From NCBI RefSeq assembly GCF_900459405.1, contig NZ_UHFN01000007.1:1984001-2048000 (forward strand): a stretch of 64,000 nt of DNA, in the 5' to 3' direction. This stretch comes from Streptococcus hyointestinalis (GTDB lineage: Bacteria > Bacillota > Bacilli > Lactobacillales > Streptococcaceae). Of this stretch, positions 19,207-27,649 are shown piece after piece (the stretch's first letter is position 1; every line of letters starts with the position of its first letter). The notes below the pieces were generated by a model, which saw only the letters and a program-made list of their open reading frames with translations, searched no databases and had not been told where the DNA came from. Made by a program: the position numbers and the translations under genes.

Positions 19207-20607
19207 TTATTTAGAAGAGCGATTTTGGCTACGGTTGAGTGCTTTTTGCAGCTGACGGTCAAGCTCTCGCTTAATCTTAGGCTCTGGTGCAAAGCGCTCC
19301 TCCCAGTCGTCTGGTTTTAGGACTTTATGTGTCACGGGGTCAAAGTGGGCTTTGCCATCAGGGAAGATTTTTCCCATATTTGCCTCATGAACGGTGTCAA
19401 AAAAGGGCTTAGGGTCAACACCCATGAGGACAAAAGAGCCATAAGTCAGATAAAGCAAATCCACTAAGGCGTCCACTTCGCCAACCAAGGGCGTCTCTGG
19501 GTGCTCTTTGGCTTGGACTTTGCTCGCTGCCTTATCCACAGCTGCATGCAAGTCTAAGACGGATTGGGTAAAGGTCTTTTTGTCACCTTGGCTGGCTGCA
19601 TAGAGGAACTCTACGATTTCTTCTACCTTGAAATCTGCTCTATGCCCAGCTTCCTTAGAAGCGTAGAGCCTTGGTGTTTCATTGGTTTCACCGTCCATGA
19701 GCTCATGGAAATCTTTGACCTTGTTAAAGTTACTATCTCGACTATCAAAGCGGGCTTCATTGTCCAGATGAATGAGTCCGTAGTGTGACAGGGCTTTTGC
19801 GATACCGTCGCTGTTGTTGGTCGCTGTCGTGTAATCAGCTGACGCTTTAATCTTGTCATCCGCATTGCCCATAGCAACGCCTAAGCCAACACCAGACAGC
19901 ATTTCAAGGTCATTTTCAGAGTCGCCAAATGCCATGACCTCAGACAGGTCAAATCCAAAGTAGCTACCAGCTGTCTCAATCCCCTTTATCTTAGACTGAC
20001 CTTGGCAGATAAGATCAGCCGAGTATGGGCTACTCCTTGTCACTTGAAGGCTTGGAAACTTCACCTTTATCTTTTCCGTGTCCTCCTCTGTCGCCACCAT
20101 GACAATCTGATAAATGGGTTCTCTCAAGAGTGTAAAGAGAGCCTTGGTGTTTTGTGGCTTCAACCGCCTAATCAAATGCTTAAAACTCCGCCCAACCGTT
20201 CCTGTCATCCGACGAGGGACAAGGCTGCTCACCCATTGCCCAAAGCGACTCGTCCCAAGCCCAATAATACCAGATCCGATAAGCCCAGACGCTGTACCTA
20301 GCGAAATGTCACGGCGCTTTTCACTGGCGTAGCGAATCACACGGTAAACCAGCGCACGAGGAAGCTGCTCTGTTGCTACGACCTTGTCTCTAGTATAGAT
20401 ATACTGACCGTTGTAGGTGATGGCTATATCAAGCCCTAGATTCTCCAAGTACGGCTGCACAAAGCTAGGTCCTCGCCCTGTCGCAACCCCCACTACAATC
20501 CCTTGCTCCTTTAAACTTGTAATAGCTCGCCGTGTGGATTTTTGTACATTTTTACGGTCATTGAGAAGAGTCCCGTCAATATCAAAAAATACTGCTTTAA
20601 TTGCCAA
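19207..20607 (-). CDS. Cof-type HAD phosphatase fused to a MazG-like domain
   Basis: 466 residues. The N-terminal 270 form a Cof-subfamily haloacid dehalogenase hydrolase. Motif I is FFDIDGTLLND, the capping domain lies in between, and motif IV is VMAFGDSENDLEML. The remaining ~190 residues look like an all-alpha NTP pyrophosphohydrolase or phosphoribosyl-ATP diphosphatase: EEIVEFLYAA, GEVDALVDLLYLTYGSF, HEANMGKIFPDG, KVLKPDDWE. The acidic residues of E-x3-E and E-x2-D type expected for metal binding are present. The start appears to be TTG with a weak ribosome site. A house-cleaning role on damaged nucleotides is inference. Confidence 0.8.
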   Translation of the reverse strand: MAIKAVFFDIDGTLLNDRKNVQKSTRRAITSLKEQGIVVGVATGRGPSFVQPYLENLGLDIAITYNGQYIYTRDKVVATEQLPRALVYRVIRYASEKRRDISLGTASGLIGSGIIGLGTSRFGQWVSSLVPRRMTGTVGRSFKHLIRRLKPQNTKALFTLLREPIYQIVMVATEEDTEKIKVKFPSLQVTRSSPYSADLICQGQSKIKGIETAGSYFGFDLSEVMAFGDSENDLEMLSGVGLGVAMGNADDKIKASADYTTATNNSDGIAKALSHYGLIHLDNEARFDSRDSNFNKVKDFHELMDGETNETPRLYASKEAGHRADFKVEEIVEFLYAASQGDKKTFTQSVLDLHAAVDKAASKVQAKEHPETPLVGEVDALVDLLYLTYGSFVLMGVDPKPFFDTVHEANMGKIFPDGKAHFDPVTHKVLKPDDWEERFAPEPKIKRELDRQLQKALNRSQNRSSK

Positions 20608-20709
20608 AATGTTTACGCTCTTTTCTTATTCTTCAATTCAACACATACCATATCTTTATGCTATTATACCCTCTCCTTGAGCTTTTGTCACCTCTACAAA
20701 CCTAAAAAC

Positions 20710-20735
20710 CTAGGTCAGCTGACCTAGATTTTTGC
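20710..20735 (-). terminator. Terminator of the prsW pseudogene
   Basis: Perfect palindrome CTAGGTC-AGCT-GACCTAG (20710-20727) with T-runs on both sides, adjacent to the stop at 20735. Confidence 0.8.
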
Positions 20736-21553
20736 TAAATGACAAGTTCTTGCTTTTCATCCGGGATATTGCTAATCTTGGTGATAGCATGGTAGAAGAG
20801 CGCATAGCCAACAGTCGCCAAAATCGCACTGGAGTTTGGAACGTCCTCAAAAGGAGAATTAAGAACAAAGTGTAAAAAGACTGGAAAGACAAGCCAGAAA
20901 ATAGCTTGCGCTTTGGAGATAGCCTTGCACCTACCAAGCAGAGACACCAAACCTAGGGCAAACAATGACGCAAAGAGCCAGTGAGATACTGTCGCTGACG
21001 CCACACGATCAATCGCCGTTGCAAAACCAGACTCGTGGAATTGAAAAACAGACTGAAAGACATAGATGACGTCCTCAACAATCTCAAAGCCAACTCCTAC
21101 AATGATACCAATGGTCAAACCTTGCTTGAGATTAAGGCGACGGCAGAGCAAAACAACAAAACCTTTTGAGAGCTCCTCGGTAAATGGTGCCGTTAGGGCT
21201 GCTCCCCAAGCGCTCAAAAAATCTTTAGACAGCTTCATCTCAATCAACAGTTTTGAGAGCTGCATATTGCCTAAAATCCCTAGATAAGTCGAGATGAAAG
21301 CCCCCGTTAGAGCGCTTAGGATGACCTCTTTTTTAGAGAGCTGCACTTTTTGGACGATTTTTCGGATAATCAGCACAAAAGGTACAAAGTAGATGAGAAG
21401 CAAAGAGCTGGCTAAAAGAAAGTTCTGATAGAGGTCATTGGCGCCTTTTTAAACCATAAGCGTCTGGCAGAGATAGCTAATGCCCGCTACGACTAAAAAG
21501 ACCAGAACCAGCATGACCAGCTTGTCACGAAGTGTTGGGATATCTTTTTTCAC
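20735..21553 (-). pseudogene. prsW: PrsW-family intramembrane metalloprotease with premature stop
   Basis: Reading from a GTG at 21553 (GAGGAGG 7 bases upstream), 34 codons including a first membrane helix (LVMLVLVFLVVAGISYL) run to a TAA at 21449-21451. The same frame then continues without interruption to 20735. The downstream part has the PrsW motifs EELSKG (EExxK), GFEIVED and a late HFVLN, with about six to seven membrane segments. PrsW proteins are multi-pass proteases of the CPBP-like clan. The break removes the first helix. A TTG restart at 21403 with 222 residues is possible but has no clear ribosome site. An IS110 element lies just upstream and may also have affected the promoter. 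Confidence 0.8.
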
Positions 21554-21639
21554 GATATGCCTCCTCGTAAAATAAGTTTATGGGGATTTTTCAATCCCAA
21601 GTGTTAATAATTTTTTTATAACTTGACTATTGCAAGGTT

Positions 21640-21870
21640 TTCCAGAACAATAGAGTCATGGAATGGACTCAGGGTTGTTTCTACTACCTCCTTGTTGCCA
21701 TGTCTTCAAAAAGGAGTCTGTTACCCAAACCTTGTTCCTACTTCCAACACACTAGCTGTTTCCACTAGACTCACTTCTGTATGTAGTAGCGTACAGGCGG
21801 CAGGTGAGTTAGTGATGAGAATTCTCTTAGGCGAGGCTGTTGGTTCAAGGTGTTTCTGGGGAACCTTACA
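21640..21870 (+). ncRNA. Candidate bridge RNA of the IS110 element
   Basis: The region upstream of the transposase has nested complementary pairs. A 5' hairpin is GAGTC/GACTC (21653-21670). A first loop is closed by GGGT (21672-21675) and ACCC (21723-21726), with inner stem CTCCTT (21688-21693)/AAGGAG (21711-21716) and unpaired strands on both sides. A second loop is closed by CCAACA (21744-21749)/TGTTGG (21838-21843), with inner stems CACTA-GA-CTCAC (21763-21774)/GTGAG-T-TAGTG (21804-21814) and CTGTA/TACAG (21777-21796). One 5' stem-loop followed by two internal-loop hairpins is the known layout of IS110 bridge RNAs, with target- and donor-binding loops. The guide sequences were not matched to the flanks. 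Confidence 0.6.
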
Positions 21871-21915
21871 GTAGTCAAGAAAACTTCCAAATACAAATGA
21901 AAGGAGACCTTCCAA

Positions 21916-23169
21916 ATGAAATGTTTTGTCGGTTTAGACGTTAGTTCTACCAAACTTGATGTCTGTATCATGCTTAGTGATACGACTACTCCCTTCACAG
22001 CTTCTCTTTCCAATGATTTAACAGGCGCCTCTGAAATCAAGAAGCACATTCTTGAGCTCAATGAAACTTATTCCTTTGAGCGTATCGTTATTGGCATGGA
22101 AGCTACTAGTCTTTATAGCTTTCACCCTGCCATGTTCTTTAACGAGGATAGCCAGCTAAAAGCCCTAAACGTTGAAGTCATGGTGGAGCAACCCAATAAG
22201 ATTAAGAAATATCGGGAAACGTTTGAAGAAAGTAAAAATGATACCATTGATGCCTTCTACATTGCCGATTATTTCCGTATTGAGCGCTTCTCACCTGCTT
22301 TTCTTAAAGAAGAGAAGTATCTAGCTCTCCAACACCTAACCAGAACAAGACTGCAACTCATTGAACAGTTGACAAGAACCAAACAGCACTTTATTGAAAA
22401 TATCTATTATAAGTGCAATACCTTATCAACTGAAATCAAGAATGAGAACCTCACAACTTCTCTATGGTCTAGCACTATGATCTCCTTGATGACCAAAGAC
22501 TATACTCTAGATGAATTAGCCACTGTTCCTCTCAAAGACCTTGCGGACTTTATCCAAAAATTGGGTAGAGGGCGATTCAAAGCTCCTGATAAATTAGCTA
22601 AAGCCATTCAAGCAGCTATTCGAGGCTCTTATCGTCTTCCTAAGCTCCAGCAAGATTCGGTTAATGTCATTCTTGGTCTTCTCGCTCGAGAAATCAGAAA
22701 TCTTGAACAAATGATTAAGGATATTGATAAAGCCATTGAAGATATGGTCGAAGTCATCCCTGAATATCAGTGTTTAACTTCAATACCTGGTGTTGGCAAA
22801 GTTTACGCTGCAGGGATTATCGCTGAAATCGGACAGATTGAACGCTTTAAAGATCATCCTCAAGTCGCTAAATATGCGGGCTTGAATTGGAAACAGAATC
22901 AATCTGGGAACGCTAACTCTCAAAATACTGACCTTGTGAAAAGAGGCAATCGCTATCTCCGTTATTACTTAGTTGAAGCCGCCAACTCTGTCAGACGACA
23001 CGATAGTGAGTATCAAGCCTTTTACAAGAAGAAGTATCAAGAAGTTCCTAAACATCAACACAAACGAGCCATCGTCTTAACCGCTAGAAAATTTGTGCGT
23101 CTGGTGGATGCGCTACTACGCAACCGCCAACTCTATACGCCACCAAGGAGGCTTATGGAAGATAAGTGA
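21916..23169 (+). CDS. IS110-family transposase (DEDD recombinase)
   Basis: 417 residues, intact. The N-terminal RuvC-like DEDD domain begins FVGLDVSSTKLDVCI (first Asp about residue 7), with the Glu in VIGMEATS and the later Asp pair in KNDTIDAFYIADYF (about 107-120). The C-terminal Transposase_20 domain has TSIPGVGKVYAAGIIAEIG and the serine-bearing segment NQSGNANSQ. GAAAGGAG precedes the ATG. In this family the recombinase works with an RNA encoded in the element's non-coding end. Confidence 0.95.
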   Translation: MKCFVGLDVSSTKLDVCIMLSDTTTPFTASLSNDLTGASEIKKHILELNETYSFERIVIGMEATSLYSFHPAMFFNEDSQLKALNVEVMVEQPNKIKKYRETFEESKNDTIDAFYIADYFRIERFSPAFLKEEKYLALQHLTRTRLQLIEQLTRTKQHFIENIYYKCNTLSTEIKNENLTTSLWSSTMISLMTKDYTLDELATVPLKDLADFIQKLGRGRFKAPDKLAKAIQAAIRGSYRLPKLQQDSVNVILGLLAREIRNLEQMIKDIDKAIEDMVEVIPEYQCLTSIPGVGKVYAAGIIAEIGQIERFKDHPQVAKYAGLNWKQNQSGNANSQNTDLVKRGNRYLRYYLVEAANSVRRHDSEYQAFYKKKYQEVPKHQHKRAIVLTARKFVRLVDALLRNRQLYTPPRRLMEDK

Positions 23170-23350
23170 TTATCTGCACAAGTCCTTGGTTAGACTAGTG
23201 AAAAAAGCGTTTTTCGCTAGGTGTTTTTAGTGCACCCTTTTTTCTAGAAAATCAACTAAAGTTTAATCAACTTTATCTTGACTTTTTACCACTAGAGTTT
23301 TTTAAGGGTGTTATCATTATATACTTGTATTATATAACTAAGTCAATAGT

Positions 23351-23370
23351 TTGTCAAGATATTTTGACAA
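23351..23370. promoter_or_regulatory. Inverted repeat upstream of ansA
   Basis: TTGTCAA (23351-23357) and TTGACAA (23364-23370) form a two-fold symmetrical site about 75 bp upstream of the ansA -10 box. It is possibly an operator; no regulator can be named. Confidence 0.35.
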
Positions 23371-23442
23371 TCAAAGGACTAAAAAATGAGACGAGGGCAT
23401 ATTTTTTGACAAATGTATGCTTTGCGTATTTTCTTTCTATGG

Positions 23443-23448
23443 TAAAAT
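23443..23448 (+). promoter_or_regulatory. ansA extended -10 box
   Basis: TATGGTAAAAT ends at 23448, so TAAAAT is preceded by a TG extended element. It lies 28 bp before the ATG. The -35 region is poor. Confidence 0.5.
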
Positions 23449-23476
23449 AGTAGGTACTAGGAAAGGATAAATCATC

Positions 23477-24439
23477 ATGAAACACATTCTCGTCCTCCAC
23501 ACAGGAGGTACTATTTCCATGCAGGCGGACACCAACGGTCATGTCACGCCCGAAAATGACAATCCCATGAACCATGTCTCGGTGGATTTGGAGCATATCA
23601 CAGTCACGGCAAAAGACTTTCTCAACCTGCCAAGCCCACACATCACACCTAAGCACATGCTAGCGCTCTACCACGAAATCAGACAAAATGCTAACAGCTA
23701 CGACGGTGTGGTCATCACACACGGCACCGACACGCTAGAAGAGACCGCTTATTTTCTAGATACCATGACGTTGCCTGACATTCCTGTCGTTCTCACAGGT
23801 GCTATGCGCAGCTCCAATGAACTAGGGAGTGACGGTGTCTACAACTACCTCTCGGCTCTTCGTGTCGCAAGCCACAAGCAAGCTAAAGGCAAGGGAGTGC
23901 TGGTTGTGATGAATGATGAGATTCACGCTGCTAAGTACGTCACAAAGACCCACACGACAAACGTCTCTACCTTTCAAACGCCGACTCACGGACCGCTCGG
24001 TATCATCATGAAGCACGAAATTCTCTTTTTCAAAAGAGCTGAAAAGCGGGTGCGCTTTGACCTAGAGGCTATCTCTGGAACCGTCCCTATCGTCAAAGCT
24101 TACGCAGGGATGGGCGATAGCGGGATTATCAGCTTTTTATCCCCTGACAATATCGACGGGCTAGTCGTTGAAGCACTCGGCGCTGGCAATATGCCACCAA
24201 AAGCTGCTGCTGAGGTGGAAGTCCTCACAGCCAAAGGTGTGCCTGTTGTTCTGGTTTCTCGCTGCTTTAACGGCATTGCTGAGCCTGTCTATGCCTATGA
24301 GGGCGGTGGTGTGAGACTGCAAGAGGCAGGTGTCATGTTTGTCAAAGAGCTAAATGCCCCTAAAGCCAGACTAAAACTCCTCATCGCCCTCAACGCTGGT
24401 CTCAAAGGACAAGCTTTGAAGGAGTATATAGAAGGTTAA
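23477..24439 (+). CDS. ansA: L-asparaginase, type I-like
   Basis: Hydrolyses L-asparagine to aspartate and ammonia. Both catalytic threonine motifs are present: LHTGGTIS (Thr about 12) and VITHGTDTLEETAYF (Thr-Asp about 86-87, lysine later). Length is 320 residues with no signal peptide, so a cytosolic enzyme is likely. AAAGGA precedes the ATG. It is followed by a strong terminator, so it is a single-gene unit. The IS110 element lies directly upstream and may have replaced part of the original leader. Confidence 0.94.
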   Translation: MKHILVLHTGGTISMQADTNGHVTPENDNPMNHVSVDLEHITVTAKDFLNLPSPHITPKHMLALYHEIRQNANSYDGVVITHGTDTLEETAYFLDTMTLPDIPVVLTGAMRSSNELGSDGVYNYLSALRVASHKQAKGKGVLVVMNDEIHAAKYVTKTHTTNVSTFQTPTHGPLGIIMKHEILFFKRAEKRVRFDLEAISGTVPIVKAYAGMGDSGIISFLSPDNIDGLVVEALGAGNMPPKAAAEVEVLTAKGVPVVLVSRCFNGIAEPVYAYEGGGVRLQEAGVMFVKELNAPKARLKLLIALNAGLKGQALKEYIEG

Positions 24440-24443
24440 ACGC

Positions 24444-24473
24444 AAAAAGACTAGGTTACCCTAGTCTTTTTTC
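24444..24473 (+). terminator. ansA terminator
   Basis: AAAAAGACTAGG (24444-24455) pairs with CCTAGTCTTTTT (24460-24471) and T-rich sequence follows. Confidence 0.9.
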
Positions 24474-24488
24474 TTCTGTTTTGTTACC

Positions 24489-25370
24489 TTAGCGCTCTGA
24501 CACTTTTTTAGCGAGTGCAAAGTTACCAAGCGTAGCTGAACCATTTTCAGCAATAGCAGGTGTCACGATATAGTCACGCACATCTGGCGTAGGAAGGTAG
24601 TCGTTCATCAAGCCTTCAAACTTCTCACGCACACGGTTAAGCATGTGCTCCTGCGCCATAACACCTCCACCAAAGACGATGACTTGTGGGCGATAGAGAA
24701 GCGTTGCTTGAACCGCTGCTTGAGCGATATAATAAGCTTGTACATCCCAAACCGTTGAATTTTGCTCAATCAACTCACCACGAGTGCCTGTGCGAGCTTC
24801 TAGGCTTGGTCCTGCTGCTAGACCCTCTAGGCAGCCATTGTGAAATGGGCAAGTGCCGACAAAGTCATTAGCACGGTCTTGTGGGTGAACCGCCACATAA
24901 GTGTGCCCAGCCTCGGTGTGCCCTGTACCACCGATAAACTCACCACGCTGAATAGCGCCAGCACCGATACCAGTCCCAATCGTGTAATAGACAAGACTAT
25001 CAACACCTGTGCGCACCATAGCCTCACCATAAGCAGAGCTATTGACATCAGTCGTAAAGTAAAACGGCACCTTAAACTCTTTTGAGATAAGACCAACAAG
25101 GTCAACATTTGACCAGTGCTCTTTTGGTGTTTTAGTGATGTAGCCATAGGTCGTTGAGTTTGGGTCAATGTCAATTGGACCAAATGACCCGATAGCAACA
25201 CCTGCCAAGTCCTCCTCAAAACGCTTGAAAAAGGCTACTGTACGCTCAATCGTCTCATAAGGCGTTGTCGTTGGGAACTGCACTTTCTCGACAATTTGAA
25301 AATCCTCATCTCCTACAGCACAGACAAACTTTGTCCCACCTGCCTCGACACTACCGTATAATTTTGCCAT
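24489..25370 (-). CDS. scrK: Fructokinase (ROK family)
   Basis: Phosphorylates the fructose released when sucrose-6-phosphate is split. The ATP-binding GSVEAGGTKF lies at residues 3-12. The ROK zinc cluster is visible as GHTYV..CPFHNGCLEGLA. TGIGAGAIQ is the second ATP-site motif. The ATG at 25370 gives 293 residues and has GAGGA upstream; the in-frame TTG at 25382 overlaps that site. It lies downstream of scrA in the same direction, with a 145-bp gap. Confidence 0.93.
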   Translation of the reverse strand: MAKLYGSVEAGGTKFVCAVGDEDFQIVEKVQFPTTTPYETIERTVAFFKRFEEDLAGVAIGSFGPIDIDPNSTTYGYITKTPKEHWSNVDLVGLISKEFKVPFYFTTDVNSSAYGEAMVRTGVDSLVYYTIGTGIGAGAIQRGEFIGGTGHTEAGHTYVAVHPQDRANDFVGTCPFHNGCLEGLAAGPSLEARTGTRGELIEQNSTVWDVQAYYIAQAAVQATLLYRPQVIVFGGGVMAQEHMLNRVREKFEGLMNDYLPTPDVRDYIVTPAIAENGSATLGNFALAKKVSER

Positions 25371-25514
25371 ATTATTCCTCAAATCTTCTAACTTTTTATT
25401 GTCCTTACGCCTATTATAATGAAAATATAAGCATAAAGCAAGAACTCTCTAGTCCCAAAAAGAGTTTGGGATAAATATCTCAAACTCTTATCTTTTATCT
25501 CATCGCAGACGAGA

Positions 25515-27458
25515 TTACTTTACTGAAAGAAGTTCATCTCCTACAGCTACTGTTCCATCAGCTAGTGGAGCTACTTCTGCGTAGTCAGCTGTGTTTGTCA
25601 CGATAACCATCGTTGTGTCATCGAGTCCAGCTGCCTTAATCTTAGCAGAGTCAAAGGTTCCAAGAACATCACCTTTTTTGACTTTTTGCTCTGCTTTTAC
25701 TTTTTGATCGAAACCTTCACCGTCCATTGACACCGTATCGATACCAACGTGGATAAGGATTTCAGCACCGTCGTCTGATTTCAATCCATAAGCATGACCT
25801 GTTTCAAAGGCGATTTGAATAGTACCATCAACAGGAGCGTAAACAGTGTTTCCGCTTGGTTTAATAGCGATTCCTTTACCCATAGCCTCTGATGAAAAGA
25901 CTGGGTCATTAACAGAAGTAAGAGCAACTGTTTCACCATCAAGTGGGCTGACAATTGTTTCTGCTTTAGCAGGTGTTTTTTCAGCAGGAGCGGCTACAGA
26001 TTGTTCAGATGTTGTATCTGCTACTGTTGCCTCTGCCGCAGCTGCGTCCGCTGCTTCTGCTACAAATACGTTAGCAGCTTTTGTTTTACCGTAAGAGTAT
26101 GTGAACGCAAAGGCAAGAACAAATGTAATCAACTCAGCAACAACATACATTGGAATAGAGCTTGCATTGATAGAAAGGAAACCAAGGAAACCAGCTGAAC
26201 CGAGGGAAACGGCTGCAACTTTTGTCAAACCTGCAAAGGCTGCACCAACAGCTGAAGCTGCAAGGGCACAGAAGAATGGAAAGCGGTATTTCAAGTTAAC
26301 CCCAAAGAGGGCAGGTTCTGTAATACCTAGAAGGGCTGATACACCTGAAGATGATGTCAAACCTTTCATCTTCTTGTTCTTTGTCAAGAAGTAAATCGCA
26401 AAAGTAGCTGCACCTTGTGCAACGTTTGCCATTGAAGCAACAACAAAGATAAAGTCTCCGTTACCTGTTCCTTCTCTCCAAGCTGATAGCAATTGTGTTT
26501 CAATAGCTGGGAACGATTGGTGAAGACCAGTCATGACAATTAGTGAGTAAGTTCCACCAAAAATAGCCATACCGATAAATCCAGTTGTGTTGTACAACCA
26601 TACAATCGCATCTGTAATACCATTTGAAATAAGCAACATCACAGGTCCGACCACAGTAAAGGTCAAGAAGCCAGTAATCATTACTGATAGCAATGGTGTA
26701 AATGTAAAGTCAACAGCTGATGGCAATTTCTTGTGGAAGAATTTCTCAAGATGAGCCAAGATATAAACAGCTGCTAAAACTGGGATAACTTGATAAGCGT
26801 AATTTGTTTGACTAACGTGTAATCCAAAGATGTTCCAATATTCGGCAGAAGCACCAAGGTCACGTGTCGTCATAATCATACCAATAGCTGCTCCAAGGAA
26901 CTGGTTAGCTCCAAAGCGCTTAGCCGCTGAAATACCTACCAACACTGGAAGATAGATAAACGGTGCTGCTGACATGACTTGAATCATATTTGAGATACCC
27001 TCAATAGCTGGGTATTGCTCAACAAGAGATTTAGCACCAAACAAACCTGCAGAAGTCAGGAAGTTATTAAGTGCCATCAAAAGACCACCTGCAACAAGGG
27101 CAGGGATAATAGGAACAAAGATATCAGACAAAAGTTTGATGAAAGCCATCAACGGATTTGTCTTTTGACCTTCAGCAGCGATTTTTTTCAAATCATCTGT
27201 TGAAACTTCTTTAAGACCTGTTTCTTTGATCAACTCAGCATAAACAAAGTTAACATCACCTGGTCCAATGATAACTTGGTACTGGCCATCTGTCTTAAAT
27301 GTTCCTTTGACATCATCATTTGCATCAAGAGCAGCTTGGTCGACCTTGCTGTCGTCTTTTAGGACAAGACGTAAACGAGTCGCACAGTGTGCTGCTGCAA
27401 CGAGATTATCCTTACCAACGGCAGCGATAACCTCTTTGGCTACTTTAGGGTAATCCAT
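25515..27458 (-). CDS. scrA: Sucrose-specific PTS enzyme IIBCA
   Basis: Membrane transporter that imports sucrose as sucrose-6-phosphate, 647 residues. Domain order is IIB (1-85, phosphocysteine Cys25 in HCATRLRL), IIC (about 105-460, roughly ten membrane segments), an Ala/Glu-rich linker (about 465-500), and IIA (about 510-647, phosphohistidine His570 in [11 protein letters not shown]). AAGGAG precedes the ATG. A promoter and palindromic operator lie between scrA and the divergent scrB, as in the known streptococcal scr regulon. The neighbours make sucrose more likely than trehalose as substrate. Confidence 0.95.
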   Translation of the reverse strand: MDYPKVAKEVIAAVGKDNLVAAAHCATRLRLVLKDDSKVDQAALDANDDVKGTFKTDGQYQVIIGPGDVNFVYAELIKETGLKEVSTDDLKKIAAEGQKTNPLMAFIKLLSDIFVPIIPALVAGGLLMALNNFLTSAGLFGAKSLVEQYPAIEGISNMIQVMSAAPFIYLPVLVGISAAKRFGANQFLGAAIGMIMTTRDLGASAEYWNIFGLHVSQTNYAYQVIPVLAAVYILAHLEKFFHKKLPSAVDFTFTPLLSVMITGFLTFTVVGPVMLLISNGITDAIVWLYNTTGFIGMAIFGGTYSLIVMTGLHQSFPAIETQLLSAWREGTGNGDFIFVVASMANVAQGAATFAIYFLTKNKKMKGLTSSSGVSALLGITEPALFGVNLKYRFPFFCALAASAVGAAFAGLTKVAAVSLGSAGFLGFLSINASSIPMYVVAELITFVLAFAFTYSYGKTKAANVFVAEAADAAAAEATVADTTSEQSVAAPAEKTPAKAETIVSPLDGETVALTSVNDPVFSSEAMGKGIAIKPSGNTVYAPVDGTIQIAFETGHAYGLKSDDGAEILIHVGIDTVSMDGEGFDQKVKAEQKVKKGDVLGTFDSAKIKAAGLDDTTMVIVTNTADYAEVAPLADGTVAVGDELLSVK

Positions 27459-27490
27459 TTGGTATCTCCTTAATTATTTTTCCTTTTGCC

Positions 27491-27547
27491 GTGAAAGCGT
27501 TTCACGACTTTACTCTTTTATTTTATCATCTTTTAAGGATATGTCAA
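27491..27547 (-). promoter_or_regulatory. scrA promoter with ScrR/CcpA-type palindrome
   Basis: Minus-strand TTGACA (complement of 27542-27547) and TAAAAT (complement of 27520-27525) are 16 bp apart. Just downstream lies GTGAAAGCGTTTCAC (27491-27505), an almost perfect palindrome that also fits the cre consensus. Another cre-like AAGCGTTTTGC overlaps the -35. Confidence 0.75.
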
Positions 27548-27584
27548 GCGTTTTGCAGAAATTTATTTTTTTAGCAGTAAAATG

Positions 27585-27613
27585 TTGATTTTTTAGGCGA
27601 AAACGTTTACTAT
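27585..27613 (+). promoter_or_regulatory. scrB promoter with internal operator
   Basis: TTGATT (27585-27590) and TACTAT (27608-27613) are 17 bp apart. The LacI-type half-site pair GCGAAAACGTTTAC (27597-27610) fills the spacer, so a bound repressor would block polymerase. Confidence 0.75.
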
Positions 27614-27649
27614 AGGCATATAAGATTTTGATTTTTTGGAGAATGACTT

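Larger units (their letters stand above)
21600..23300 (+). mobile_element. IS110-family insertion sequence (ends approximate)
   Basis: The element comprises a structured non-coding left part (about 21640-21870) and a 417-residue DEDD transposase. IS110 elements usually lack clear terminal repeats, so the ends cannot be read. The left end must lie between the prsW ribosome site (about 21560) and the first hairpin (21653). The right end lies between 23170 and the ansA promoter (about 23400). The octamer CCACTAGA occurs in the leader (21762-21769) and at 23289-23296, which may mark the right end. The 307 bp after the transposase contain an AGCG/CGCT hairpin and no gene. Confidence 0.75.

Noticed and set aside
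21676..21722. Exact guide sequences of the bridge RNA
   Set aside because: The loop strands did not match the visible flanks, and the element ends are unknown, so no guide was assigned.
23351..23370. TTGTCAA/TTGACAA as a promoter -35 for ansA
   Set aside because: It is more than 70 bp from the -10 box; kept only as a possible operator.
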